Shown here: positions 44,685-55,340 of the stretch, piece by piece
Position numbering within the stretch: the stretch's first letter is position 1
Layout of the letters: each line of letters starts with the position of its first letter
From: Galeruca laticollis
Lineage: Eukaryota > Arthropoda > Insecta > Coleoptera > Chrysomelidae
Reading direction: 5' to 3'
Assembly: GCA_963921935.1 (NCBI GenBank)
Contig: OY998180.1
Location: 98,728,480-98,792,479, forward strand
DNA: 64,000 nt
The notes under the pieces: model-generated
The model's database searches: none
What the model was told of the DNA's origin: nothing
The model's input: the letters and a program-made list of their open reading frames with translations, nothing else
Translations under genes and position numbers: made by a program

Positions 44685-45471
44685 TGTTCGAATTTGATTT
44701 AATTACCAAATTCTCCCGTGATTTTATTTCAACTTCCCCTGTATGATACAATTCGAATATTCTGCTCAAAACATATAACTAAATATATCCTTCTTCTCAA
44801 CATTTAATATTTCTTTACATCAACAAAAAAGTCATCTTAACTTTACTACCACATAAGAAATACAGATAAATATTGTTTTCTGAAATTCCAATGAATACTT
44901 CAAAGTACCCGACATCTTATCGCTTCATAAAAACTCTCTTCCAAACTCTGTTATCTGTATCTACGAAACATTTCAGGCCCCAAAAAAATCACCCCAACTG
45001 CCAACTTCACTTGTTGTATCTGAACGTTACGTTTTAAAACTCTTTTATCCCATTGGCTAGATCCTAATATTTTGCTCCTTCCTCGCAACTACGTCAACCT
45101 ACGTATAAATACGAATACAACCTCATTTTTACTCACTTCCCAGTCATCACACGTGAACTTCTCATTCGTAATTCATACACTTCCCATCCGGCATTCATAC
45201 ACTTTTAATTCATCCTTCGGTTCTCTCTTTCATCATTTAACGTGGTACATAAAGGTACTCAAGTTATAAGAGCACCCGGCGTTTTTATACCGGGAACAAA
45301 CATGTGTACTTAATCTTTATTCATCTAATAAATCATCATAGTATGTGCAAAATACTCTCAGTTATCGCGTATGTACAAGTGAAGTCTTAATTGTCTACGC
45401 AAAAATAAATAAAATTATAAATTCATGCAAATATAAAACCGAAAGTGACATGTGTTTAATTTCAACATACA
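44685..45471 (+). repeat. Candidate 3' LTR of the gag-only element
   Basis: Starts TGTTCGAATTTG and has a TATAAATA box near 45103, AATAAA-type signals near 45328 and 45408, and a possible CA end near 45471. No upstream partner LTR is present; the Gag is preceded directly by Penelope element 3 and an (AT)n tract. The exact right end is a guess. Confidence 0.35.
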
Positions 45472-45601
45472 TTTCATCATTACATCAATGAAAAACAAAC
45501 GTATTGGTCCTTTGAGTACATCTTATACCAACATAGAACCGGCATTCCATCTAATAGCCCACGTAAAAAGGGTTAATTAGAACAGTAATATAAATGTAAA
45601 T

Positions 45602-45626
45602 TCAGTTAGTTAAAACAACTAACTGA
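45602..45626. other. Perfect 10-bp inverted repeat with 5-base loop
   Basis: TCAGTTAGTT at 45602-45611 and AACTAACTGA at 45617-45626 around AAAAC. Could be a stem-loop or a MITE tip; no other context. Confidence 0.5.
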
Positions 45627-45931
45627 CCCTCATACATTTGTAAAGTATATACAGTTAAAACAATAAATTATTTTTGAAATAATCTTGTTGTAACGCAACT
45701 ACTCTGACTGAATATTTCATTAATTATCTTGAGAATTTGAAGCAGGTCAATTCTTGGGAGACATATTAACAAACAGTATTCATTTGAGTTTCGTAGTGTA
45801 AAGACGTACTTTTACTTCTCTTATCAACCGCGCTACGATAAACATAAACACAAAAACCAACAAAAACAGTGAATCATTAAAAATAAATCAACAGTGAGTG
45901 ATAAAAACTGAACAACTAATTAATTAATAAT

Positions 45932-47368
45932 ATGAACTCAATACCTGCCTTTAATGGGCCAGGAGTAATTAACAGTCAACAAATAATTCCTACAAACAGT
46001 GCTATACAGGCTGTCCCATTTTATAACACACAAATACCACAACAAATTCAAACTTTTACTCAACCAAATTCATATGGCACTAGTATGTATGCTTTACAAC
46101 CCCAGTATCCTAGTAATCAAGCAAATGCTACACAGCACATACCAAGCAGTAGTCAATACCTGTATAGAATGACATCTACTAGCGATGAAGAATTCCCTGG
46201 TTTTGAGGAGAGCGAGCAAAATAATATCACAAATGAAAATCCCTGGCAGGAGATAAAGAAAAGAGTTAAAAAAAGAAAAATTAACAAAGACAGTAGACAT
46301 CCTGAAACTACTACAAATAATAAGTTCAGTCCGTTAGCAAATGAACCCGGTGACGAAACCAGTGACACAATCAATAATGCAGATGGCAGTCGAGACAAAA
46401 ACACAGAAGAAAACGTAACACCAAGACCTCCTCCAATATTTATCTATGGGGTAATCAACTGCAAAGAAATGGAAGCCAAAATTAATACAGTAGTGGAAAG
46501 AAAACAATACATTACAAAAACATTGATAGCAGACAACACAGTTAAAATAATAAGTGACACACCAGATACTTACAGGAAGATAATAAAATTAATGAGAGAC
46601 AACAACGTCATACATCACACCTACCAGCCCAAGGATGAACGTGCGTATAGAATTGTGATAAAATATTTGCACCACACAACTGACATAGATGAAATCAAAA
46701 CTGAGTTAGCAGCAAACGGACATACGGTTAGAAATGTGATGAATTGCAAGAGTCGAATAACCAAAGAACCATTAAATCTCTTTTTTGTCGACCTAGAACC
46801 GGCGAATAACAACAAAGACATTTATAAACTGAAAAATCTTCAAAACAGAGCAATACTTGTAGAACCACCAAAGAAAACAAAAGGTATCACACAATGTATG
46901 AGATGCCAGCAATATGGACATTCTAGATCATACTGTAACAGGCCGTATGTATGTGTCAAATGCGGTGGAAGTCACAATACTACAACCTGCACTAAAAGTA
47001 AAGATGTTCCAGCTAGATGTGCCTTATGCGATGGTCCTCATCCAGCCAATTATAAGGGATGTGAATTTTATCACAATCTAACAAGATCAAACAACACAAA
47101 CAACCGAATGAATATCCAACAAAATTCAAGTAACAAAACAAACAGCGCAATTAACCAAATTCCAACAACGGTGCCTCACATCCAACACCCACATCAAAAT
47201 CACAAGACTTATGCAAATGCATTAAAAAATGGTAGCGAACAACAAACAGATATTAATCAAATAATGAACAAATTCTTAGAAGAATTCAAAAATATGTTTC
47301 AACAGCTAATTCAACAAAATAGCATGGTTTTAAACATGCTAACGACCTTAATAAGTAAAATTCAATAG
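45932..47368 (+). CDS. Jockey ORF1, Gag-like RNA-binding protein
   Basis: 478 residues from the first ATG after a leader of about 155 bp. The N-terminus is Gln/Asn-rich; a PRE_C2HC-type region lies in the middle (KYLHHTTDIDEIKTELAANG). Three zinc knuckles follow: CMRCQQYGHSRSYC, CVKCGGSHNTTTC and CALCDGPHPANYKGC. This is the classical Jockey ORF1 layout; the protein binds element RNA and forms the ribonucleoprotein. The stop TAG at 47366-47368 overlaps the open ORF2 frame, which extends back to 47355. Confidence 0.92.
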   Translation: MNSIPAFNGPGVINSQQIIPTNSAIQAVPFYNTQIPQQIQTFTQPNSYGTSMYALQPQYPSNQANATQHIPSSSQYLYRMTSTSDEEFPGFEESEQNNITNENPWQEIKKRVKKRKINKDSRHPETTTNNKFSPLANEPGDETSDTINNADGSRDKNTEENVTPRPPPIFIYGVINCKEMEAKINTVVERKQYITKTLIADNTVKIISDTPDTYRKIIKLMRDNNVIHHTYQPKDERAYRIVIKYLHHTTDIDEIKTELAANGHTVRNVMNCKSRITKEPLNLFFVDLEPANNNKDIYKLKNLQNRAILVEPPKKTKGITQCMRCQQYGHSRSYCNRPYVCVKCGGSHNTTTCTKSKDVPARCALCDGPHPANYKGCEFYHNLTRSNNTNNRMNIQQNSSNKTNSAINQIPTTVPHIQHPHQNHKTYANALKNGSEQQTDINQIMNKFLEEFKNMFQQLIQQNSMVLNMLTTLISKIQ

Positions 47369-50030
47369 TTCCATCAAGATTGCAGAATGGAATGCCAATG
47401 GGCTCCTGCAACATAAAAACGAAGTTGAACTGTTTATGCAACATAACGATATAGATATCCTTTTAATAAGTGAAAGTCATTTCACAGATCGGTCTTACTT
47501 TAAAATACCAAGTTATACAACTTACTTCACAAACCATCCAGACAACACTGCCCACGCTGGAACGGCTATTATAATAAAAAATACGATAAAACATGTAGAA
47601 CTACCAAAATATGTACAACATTCTCTACAAGCTACAATTATAAAAGTATACATGAGAACTTATGACCTAGCAGTTGCAGCAGTTTACTGCCCACCTCGGT
47701 ACAACCTGAAGAAAGAAAACTTCAAGGACTTCTTTGAAACTCTGGGCAACAAATTCATTGCAGGAGGAGATTACAACAGTAAGCATATATTATATGGATC
47801 ACGTCTTACTACAACTAAAGGGAAGGAATTAATGAGTCTCATTCAAGAAAACAATTATCACGCTTTGTCAACTGGGACTCCTACCTATTGGCCGACTGAC
47901 CCAAATAAAATACCCGACCTGTTGGATCTATTCATCACCAATGGAATATCCCCTGCCTATATGGATATTACTCCAAGCCATGATCTCTCGTCTGATCATT
48001 CTCCAATCATAGCCACCATAAGTTGCTTTGTAGTCTACAAAAAGGTCACACCAAAGCTGCACAACAACAAAACAAACTGGGAAAAATATCGTACCGAGCT
48101 AGAAGAGGAAATAAACCTACACGTAAGCCTCAAATCAACTGATAATATAAATGAAACACTAACAATGCTGAACAATAAACTTAAAACTGCTGCACAAAAT
48201 GCCACACCAGTGACAAAAGCAGGTAATGAAACGCACAACATTCCAGTTGAAATTAAAAAGCTGATAGCACAGAAAAGAAAAGCCAGAAAAAGATGGCATC
48301 AAACTCACGCACCAGCAGACAAGACCACACTAAACAGGTTAAGTAATCAGCTGAAAACCAAGCTAAAAGAGGCACAAGAAAGTTCATTCACACACTATAT
48401 AACTAATCTCAATCGGTATGATAATTCAATATGGAAACCTATCAAAAATTCCAAAAAACCCAAAACGCATGTACCCCCTATCAGAGACGAACGTGGCATG
48501 AATTTACAATGGGCCAGAGACGACGATGAAAAAACTCAATTATTTGCCGAACATCTAGCACAGGTATTTACTCCAAACGATGATCAACCAGATAACGAAT
48601 TGGAAAGAGACATAAATAACATTCCAATGCATATACCACCAATAAGACCACTAACTGTGAATGAAGTCCAACGAGAAATCAAATACTTAAATACAAGAAA
48701 AGCACCGGGTATAGACAAATTAACCCCAACAATGATTAAGGAACTCCCTAGAAAAGGAATTGTGTACATTACTCTCATATTTAATGCCATCATACGCTTA
48801 AATTATTGGCCAAAACTGCTAAAAACCGCAGAAATTATACTAATTCCAAAACAAGGGAAAAACCCAAACGAAGTCTCATCATACAGGCCCATAAGCCTGT
48901 TACCTGTGTTGTCTAAAATTCTCGAAAGACTATTGCTACAAAGGATCGAATCTGACCCAGAAACAGAAGAATGGATACCACTCCACCAATTTGGTTTCCG
49001 CAAAGAGCATTCTACAGTACAGCAAGTGCATAGAGTGGTTCACTGTATTAATCTAGCCATGGAACTCAAACAGTACTGCACTTCGGCTTTCCTGGATGTC
49101 AGCCAAGCCTTTGACAAGGTCTGGCACACGGGATTAATTTATAAAATCAAGAAATATATTCCAATCTCCTACTACAAACTATTAAGATCCTACCTGAGTG
49201 ACAGAGAATTTAGAACAAGAGTCAACGAAAGTACGTCAAACAACTATCCAATAAAATCAGGAGTCCCTCAAGGAAGTGTTCTCGGACCGTTATTGTACGT
49301 ACTATTCACAGCAGACCTTCCAACAAGCAATGACACTATCACGGGCACCTTTGCCGACGATACCGTCATACTTGCAACTCACGAAAATCCAGTAACAGCG
49401 TCCATCATTCTACAAAGGCAACTAAATGACATACAAACATGGGTAAATAAGTGGAAAATTAAAACGAACGAGTCTAAATCCGTCCAAGTGACTTTTACCC
49501 TAAGAAGAGACCAGTGTCCTCCAGTTTCTCTCAACAACACTCAAATACCACAAACTTCCAGCACTAAATATCTTGGAATTCATCTCGACTCAAGACTTAC
49601 ATGGAATGAACACATACGTAAGAAGCGTAAGCAGATCGACTTAAGAATAAAAGACTTATATTGGCTAATTGGTAAAAAATCGAAACTGGCTTTGGAAAAC
49701 AAATTACTTATATACAAAACAATTATAAAACCAATATGGATGTATGGTATTCAACTCTGGGGATGTGCGAGCAAATCAAATATAAACATCATCCAAAGAA
49801 GTCAATCTAAAATTTTACGTATAATAACAAATGCACCCTGGTACGTGACGAATCAAACTCTTCATGAAGACTTAAAAATCCCCTATATACGAGATGAAAT
49901 TGCAAAACAAAGCACAAAACACTGCAGTAGACTAGAACTACATGTTAATCCAATACTCCATCCACTCCTAGAACCTCAACTTAACCGAAGACTCAAAAGG
50001 AACTGGACAACTGACCTGAAAGATGGTTGA
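47355..50030 (+). CDS. Jockey ORF2, AP endonuclease and reverse transcriptase
   Basis: The conserved APE start IKIAEWNANGLLQHKNE lies upstream of the first in-frame ATG (47436), so translation must begin by reinitiation or frameshift near the ORF1 stop, as in other Jockey-type elements. APE motifs are WNANG, LLISESHF, GGDYNSKH and SSDHSPI. RT motifs are GIDKLTPTMI, FLDVSQAFDKVWH, SGVPQGSVLGPLLY, the catalytic FADDTVIL and KYLGIHLDSRLTW. It ends with the Jockey C-terminal region at 50028-50030, with no stops inside. The protein nicks target DNA and reverse-transcribes the element RNA. All visible catalytic residues are present, so it may be active. Confidence 0.92.
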   Translation, partial: VKFNSSIKIAEWNANGLLQHKNEVELFMQHNDIDILLISESHFTDRSYFKIPSYTTYFTNHPDNTAHAGTAIIIKNTIKHVELPKYVQHSLQATIIKVYMRTYDLAVAAVYCPPRYNLKKENFKDFFETLGNKFIAGGDYNSKHILYGSRLTTTKGKELMSLIQENNYHALSTGTPTYWPTDPNKIPDLLDLFITNGISPAYMDITPSHDLSSDHSPIIATISCFVVYKKVTPKLHNNKTNWEKYRTELEEEINLHVSLKSTDNINETLTMLNNKLKTAAQNATPVTKAGNETHNIPVEIKKLIAQKRKARKRWHQTHAPADKTTLNRLSNQLKTKLKEAQESSFTHYITNLNRYDNSIWKPIKNSKKPKTHVPPIRDERGMNLQWARDDDEKTQLFAEHLAQVFTPNDDQPDNELERDINNIPMHIPPIRPLTVNEVQREIKYLNTRKAPGIDKLTPTMIKELPRKGIVYITLIFNAIIRLNYWPKLLKTAEIILIPKQGKNPNEVSSYRPISLLPVLSKILERLLLQRIESDPETEEWIPLHQFGFRKEHSTVQQVHRVVHCINLAMELKQYCTSAFLDVSQAFDKVWHTGLIYKIKKYIPISYYKLLRSYLSDREFRTRVNESTSNNYPIKSGVPQGSVLGPLLYVLFTADLPTSNDTITGTFADDTVILATHENPVTASIILQRQLNDIQTWVNKWKIKTNESKSVQVTFTLRRDQCPPVSLNNTQIPQTSSTKYLGIHLDSRLTWNEHIRKKRKQIDLRIKDLYWLIGKKSKLALENKLLIYKTIIKPIWMYGIQLWGCASKSNINIIQRSQSKILRIITNAPWYVTNQTLHEDLKIPYIRDEIAKQSTKHCSRLELHVNPILHPLLEPQLNRRLKRNWTTDLKDG

Positions 50031-50176
50031 AGAGACCCCATCACTGGAGAAGGTCTCACCACGCCAGCAGGAGCCAACCGCCCTCAAGCCAACCAGTTAG
50101 CTTATAGAACTTTTCAAGTTTTGATTGCTAATAAAATATATACATAATAAAAAAAAAAAAAAAAATATTAACAAAC

Positions 50177-50817
50177 CATTTATCAATTCATTTTCCAGAT
50201 AGTTACTTTCTGATTTTTGTAATGTTGATAATAACATTTCCACGAAACAATACAATAGAGTCCTACTAGGGATTGTCCCAATGACTACTTAGAAATTTTG
50301 CAGGTATATACGGTGAAACTTGGTCTCGCCCAAATTTGTATAATTTGTTTTGCTTAGAGTTGCTTATGTTCCATAAGTGTTAACTGTGTTGTGAAAAATG
50401 TCTTCAAGTTTTACCTCAGTAAAGTGTAAGAGCATGATTAGCTTACAAACGAAGACTGTAGTGTTAAATATGCATGATGCTGTTGTACATCAAATGCCGG
50501 CTGCTACTATTAGAAATATAGTTTCGACATGTTCCAATATAACAATAATAATAACATTTATTCGTATTTGCATACAGCAGCCATCCACAGATGGATATAC
50601 ACGTCAGTTCCAATTCTAAAAGCTAATCGAGTACGCAGCATAAGCCAAGACATTTAAAATTAAGATTTATACATAGTATAACATTCGCATTTACATATTA
50701 AGATTTACACATAAATAAACTGAATAACATTTACACACTAGGTAAAAGACTATGTAAGAGCTGATAATTTGAGTAAATGAACCCCGATATACAATTTGGG
50801 GTGAACATGCTATGCCG
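50177..50817. other. Intronic, no gene recognised
   Basis: A 73-residue frame at 50398-50619 has no recognised motif. The part from about 50620 is probably the 3' UTR of the minus-strand RT fragment to the right; it has loosely repeated TAAATCTTAAT strings on that strand. Confidence 0.4.
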
Positions 50818-51387
50818 TTATAGCAAGCTAGATTCATAGTACTCGTTCAGATTATAATAAGCCCCTTGCAACAATATGTGTTTTATTGATGATTTAAACT
50901 TGGTTAGATTCATTTTTTTAATTTCTCGAGGTAGATGATTGTAAAGTTTGATTCCCAAATAGTCCGGTGATTTTTCAGTACGAGATAGATTGTGTCTAAT
51001 GATATCAAAATCATGAGCATTCCTGGTAAAATATGTATGATAATCAGAATGTGTTAGAAACCTTAGAGAGTTGTTTTTAACATAAAGGAGAGTTTTGTAT
51101 ATTATGATAGATGGTAGGGTTAAAATATTATTCTCTTTAAAGATTTGTCTGCATGTGTTACCATGTGGAATATTAAAGATAAGTCTCAGTATTCTTTTCT
51201 GTTTGATAAATAATTTTTCCGTGCTAACAGCGTTACCCCATAGACAGACATTATATGTAAGATGACTATACACCAAAGAATAGTACACACTAATGAGTGT
51301 ATTCAAATTCGATGTTTTCTTCAGTTGTACAATGGCATAAAAAGCTGAGTTAAGTTTCTTACTGATATGCTCTATTTGTTTATCCAT
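50818..51387 (-). pseudogene. Non-LTR RT C-terminal fragment (CR1/Jockey-group)
   Basis: Starts inside the thumb region (HISKKLNSAFYAIVQLKK), then YSLVYSHLTYNVCLWGN, KRILRLIFN, LPSIIIYKTLLYVK and the typical end LGIKLYNHLPREIKKM, with a stop at 50818. The frame is intact for 189 codons. 5'-truncated with a sharp junction at 51387, two bases before the transposase frame on the other strand, so it probably inserted into or beside that gene. Confidence 0.8.
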
Positions 51388-51389
51388 AT

Positions 51390-52605
51390 ATGACAGGAGT
51401 TAGTGAATCTACTATTTACAGGCTTCTAAGAGAGAGAAAAAATGGAAATATATCTCCACCTAAAAAGTCAACTGGAAGAAAACCATTTGACCTTGATGAA
51501 CATATGCAAAATACAATAAGACGAAAACTACATGAATTATATTTTAAAAAAGAGATCCCAACCCTTGACAGAATTCTAAGAATGGTGAAGGAGGACAAGA
51601 ATTTGCCTGACATAGGGCGAAAAACTTTGTGGAAAATATTACACAAATTAAATTTTACTTGGGAGAAGCAAAGTCGCAAATCAGTGCTAATCGACAACGA
51701 AGAAATAATAGGTTGGAGACGCCAGTATTTACGAGATATCCGAAAATACAGACAGGAGGGAAGACAAATCTATTATCTAGATGAGACATGGCTCAATGAA
51801 GGGCATTCAGTGAAAAAAATATGGCAGGACAAAAGTATTCAAACCAGTCGTCAAGCTTTCATAGAAGGTTTATATACTGGACTGAAAACTCCTATCGGTA
51901 AAGGTCGCCGATTAATAATAACGCATATTGGATGCAATCAAGGGTTCGTTGAAGGTGGTTTACTGGAGTTTCAGTCAACATCAACCAAAGACTATCATGA
52001 AAAAATGACAGCAGATGTATTTTACACAAATGGTCGAATTAATTCCAAATAATGCTGTAATCGTTATGGACAATGCTACTTATCATTCGCTATTAACAGA
52101 AAATCTTCCATCTACCTCTTGGAGAAAAGCTGATATTTGGAACTGGTTAATCGTAAAAGATATACCATTTGAAGATGATATGTTGAAAAAAGAACTTTTA
52201 AAGGTTGCTTCAGATCACAAGCTACAATTTAAAAAGTTTGTTATTGATAAAATAGCCAAGAATCGTGGGATAACAGTGCTTCGTTTGCCGCCATACCATT
52301 GTGAATTAAATGCGATAGAGTTAATATGGGCCCAAATGAAAGGTTATGTAGCTAGACATAATAAAACATTTAAAATGAAAGATGTTCATGAACTCATGAA
52401 GTACTCATTGACAACAATAACTGAAGAGAACTGGAGAGATGCTGTGAATAATGTAATTAAAGAGGAAGAGAAAATGTGGGTTTTAGATAACCTCGTAGAA
52501 CAAACTATAGAACTGATAGTGATCTCTCTCGACGAGTCTTCGGATGATTCTTGTATGGCCAGTGAAGAGGATGATACTATAGATTTAATTTTATATTTCC
52601 TATAA
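51390..52605 (+). pseudogene. IS630/Tc1-type DDE_3 transposase-like gene, frameshifted
   Basis: The remaining HTH begins TGVSESTIYRLLRER; its N-terminal portion is missing at the junction with the RT fragment. The catalytic acidic residues are in YYLDETW (near 51773), IVMDNATYHS (near 52060) and ELNAIELIWAQMKG (near 52305), the D-D-E arrangement of IS630/Tc1 enzymes. A frame change at about 52020-52035 with loss of a few residues splits the gene. The C-terminus is acidic (DESSDDSCMASEEDD). This family is multicopy in insects and may be a transposase or a derived gene. Confidence 0.8.
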
Positions 52606-52930
52606 ATGGTATGTTTACTTTACTTAATATACATTAATTAATTGTCAATAAATTTGAATTATGAGAATTAAACTATATTTTCTTTAATTAATTTAATTTA
52701 ATAAAAATGTAACTTGTTAATAGGCCTAAACGAATGAATTTTATTTCAACTGTAATGTTGACCGAATCTAATTAAATAAGCAAAATGAACTAATATCGTA
52801 ATCTCCGCCACTGCCGCACTGTTTATCCTTTTGCTGGCATTGTTCAGTTTTATTACCATATTGTATTTTAAGCTGAAACAGGGATGTACAGATAACCAAT
52901 ACAGACACCTACTTGTTTTGCATTAGAATT

Positions 52931-53188
52931 TTAGTATTTACTTGTAAAATTCTTAGGATCACTCTGTAATAGATAATTTTCTATTTGAATATTTAATGAG
53001 GCTACTGTGCTGTCAGACATTAAGAAATAGACTATATCTCTTCCAGACATTAATTTAGAAGCTACCGGTCTGAGTCGGGGATAATCTAATAAAAGACAAT
53101 TTTTTGGGGAAATATATTCGCGAAATAAGTGGATTTGTGGGTGCAGCAAAATGAATGCGTTATATTGTTTTGCCTGTGTATTTTTCAA
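52931..53188 (-). CDS. Possible exon of unknown protein
   Basis: An 85-codon minus-strand frame is open further upstream to about 53220. It includes LKNTQAKQYNAFILLHPQ, then RPVASKLMSGRDIVYF and LLQSDPKNFTSKY. Composition looks like real protein, and a GTAAAT donor occurs at its end. I do not recognise the family. It could be a transposon fragment, an exon nested in the intron, or chance. Confidence 0.3.
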   Translation of the reverse strand: MKNTQAKQYNAFILLHPQIHLFREYISPKNCLLLDYPRLRPVASKLMSGRDIVYFLMSDSTVASLNIQIENYLLQSDPKNFTSKY

Positions 53189-53782
53189 TAGTGAAAAAAT
53201 TGTGGTCGCAGACAGGTGTTACTGACAATCAATTTGAGTGAAAAATGAGAATACGAAGAATCATATGAACAACCAAATGAAATTTGCATTATTTGGAAAT
53301 GTCAATATTGCAGAGAAACTTGATTCATTGAATTGGTTTAATATCCAGAAATACAATGAAAAATCGCACAAAATGGGAACGCCCTTTCAAAAATTATACA
53401 CTGTATTAAATTTTGTGGTGCTTTCAAATTCGCTTTTCACAACCACCATGGCAGCGATTCATCAGAAAATTCAGGAATTTTCTGTAGGATGTTAATTTTT
53501 CTGCAGAACTTGATAAACAACAAATCTTTTGAAGTTACCTTCTCAATAATGAAGATTAAAAAGAACAGAAAAAATTGTCTTTTATATTTTAAAATGGTGG
53601 AAGGTCCCCGCAGCTATAGGTATATCTGCTTTCCTTCATTCCTCTTCTTTCTAATTTTTCTATTATACTGATTTGGATGCATAACAGTCAATTCTTTCAC
53701 CCACGAGCAGCCACAGTCTCTGGTATATAGGTACTTTCTTTAAAACTATTCTACAGCTACATGTAGTGAATTTTACACTTAC

Positions 53783-54580
53783 TTTTTATTTAGTATGTAA
53801 TCCCTCAAAAATTTCTCCCCTTCATCTAAATCAGGGTTATTCCAATATTCTTTTAAAGGCTTCAAGTCTCTCACGAGATCTGTATCACCTAATTTATTTT
53901 TTTGGCCAGCCAACCACATTTTATAATCACTTTCTTCTTTCTCTACCTCTTCTTTAGTTTTCTTTCTTTTTTTAATTCCAATATCATTTTCTTCTAGAAT
54001 TTTCTTGAAACCATCATTAAAATTTTTTAGTTCTTCATTATAAGTAAGAAACCTATAAAAATAAATATGTATATTTATATAATATAATTTATTCGATATT
54101 CTCATACCTGGGAGCCTCTTCAGCATCCTCTTCATCACTTAACAATCCTCCTTTCTCGAGAATTAAATTCCTTTCGTAATCCTTTAAGAAGACTGGTTTA
54201 TCTTTCTTTTTCTTTTTGACGTTAACTTCATACTCGCTAAAAAAACTAACATCATTTTTATATATACTTGGATCTTTATTTTTAAGACAAGCCAGTGTTT
54301 TAAAAAAATCCTTTTCAACATCTTCTGTTATTTGTACACCGTCTTCATCATCTGATGAACTAGATGATTCCTCTATTTTATCTAATACGTCTTCACCATA
54401 CTTCGTTTTCACTAAAAATAAATTTTATTAAAAATGTAACAATCTGTCATTAAAACACTCACGTTTATTTAATTCTTCCTTTTTTCTCCAAGTATCGTAA
54501 TTCTTTGCGTAGTCATTATTTGTTTTAAAATCATCCTCTTCGTCGGAACTACAATGTTCATTACCAAAAATTTTGGACAT
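53783..54580 (-). CDS. KRI1: KRI1 homologue, exons 1-3 (N-terminal part)
   Basis: Exon 1 is 54463-54580 (ATG at 54580-54578, MSKIFGNEHCSSDEEDDF), exon 2 54108-54411, exon 3 53783-54052. Junctions are GT-AG and introns are 51 and 55 bp. Joining restores a continuous frame: NYDTWRKKEELNK leads into LKTKYGED, then SSSSSDDEDG, LACLKNKDPSIYK, KPVFLKDYERNLILEKGG, and in exon 3 KEYWNNPDLDEGEKFLRDYI. These are conserved N-terminal KRI1 blocks. Exon 3 ends with two bases of a Lys codon completed exactly by the first base of exon 4 at 26814. The gene is therefore continuous across a 27-kb intron. Upstream, 54581-54660 would be promoter and 5' UTR. Confidence 0.92.
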
Positions 54581-55160
54581 TGTGGAAATATTATTTTGAT
54601 TAATCTAACCCCTAATATGCAGCATGTTGTATGTTGTGTTGCTTTGACATATCAAAAAAGAAAACCAAAGGTTTTGCTCTTAAATTTATAATTAAAAAGA
54701 AGAGTAGTCTTTGTATGGGTAACATATTCAGCACCAGAAAATTCGATCGAAAGTCTCGACTATACTCTATTTTCAACATATAGATTAAGAATAGACCAAT
54801 GAACTCTATACTTACGTATATCGAGAGGAACCAAACGTTGTCGAATGTAAGTATTTTTGTGTCAGGGGCAATGATAAAGATAGACCCATTGTGACGCTAG
54901 CCTTTCTCTCTCCTACGCATTGCGATATATTTTGCTAAATCGTACCTGAGCTAATTATTTCCATTTTTTTGGATCTAAACAGACTAAACCGTCTTTTGAT
55001 ATAATTCTGTGTTGGAATAGAATCAAGAAAGTGTTTAGTAGTGCGGTTTTGAAAGCGTTTGGTCTAGTGTAACATTTTAAACTCCGGTGTGAAAACTGTA
55101 TTTTGTTCTTTTAAAGGAGTTTTCGTGGTATACAAAGGCAAATACTTCTTGTTTAAAGAC
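54581..55160. promoter_or_regulatory. KRI1 5' flank, possibly bidirectional
   Basis: Space between the KRI1 start (minus) and the THAP-like frame (plus). No clear TATA box or named site was recognised; promoter function is inferred from position only. Confidence 0.3.
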
Positions 55161-55340
55161 ATGGTGATTTCGTGTGCCGCGTATGTTTGTTTTAATGAGC
55201 AGGATGGATGGACATTTTTAGAAACTTTTATAAAATGTCGTTTCCATCATCATTCTTCACTCATGAATTTAAAGTTACATGGAAGTGCTGCTACAGATCG
55301 GCAAAAAGTATCTAAACTTATATTGCTTAGGAATTGTTAG
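55161..55340 (+). CDS. THAP-like degenerate zinc-finger ORF
   Basis: Starts MVISCAAYVCFNEQDGWTF, which matches the first Cys pair of a THAP domain, followed by CRFHHH, LMNLKLH and ATDR in positions normally read as FHxFP, W and R. The tryptophan and AVPTIF-type end are not evident, so it is a decayed domain or first exon. No connection to the THAP exons at 365-940 is seen beyond family. Confidence 0.35.
   Translation: MVISCAAYVCFNEQDGWTFLETFIKCRFHHHSSLMNLKLHGSAATDRQKVSKLILLRNC

Larger units (their letters stand above)
45775..50164 (+). mobile_element. Full-length Jockey-clade non-LTR retrotransposon
   Basis: Flanked by a perfect 12-bp target duplication ATATTAACAAAC (45763-45774 and 50165-50176). 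The 5' end reads AGTATTCATTTGAG; if one C is counted in the element, the start CAGT resembles an arthropod initiator. ORF1 and ORF2 have no internal stops, and a poly(A) tail of about 17 ends the element at 50164. The perfect duplication and open frames indicate a young insertion in KRI1 intron 3, antisense to the gene. Confidence 0.93.
26815..53782 (-). other. KRI1 intron 3, about 27 kb, filled with mobile elements
   Basis: The intron is bounded by GTAAGTG (donor, complement of 53782-53776) and TTTTAG (acceptor ending at 26815). The split-codon phase matches at both sides. At 26,968 bp it is hundreds of times longer than the other visible KRI1 introns (51, 55, 57, 156 and 55 bp). It contains the elements annotated separately between these coordinates plus a 200-base assembly gap, so its true length is approximate. 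Confidence 0.85.
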
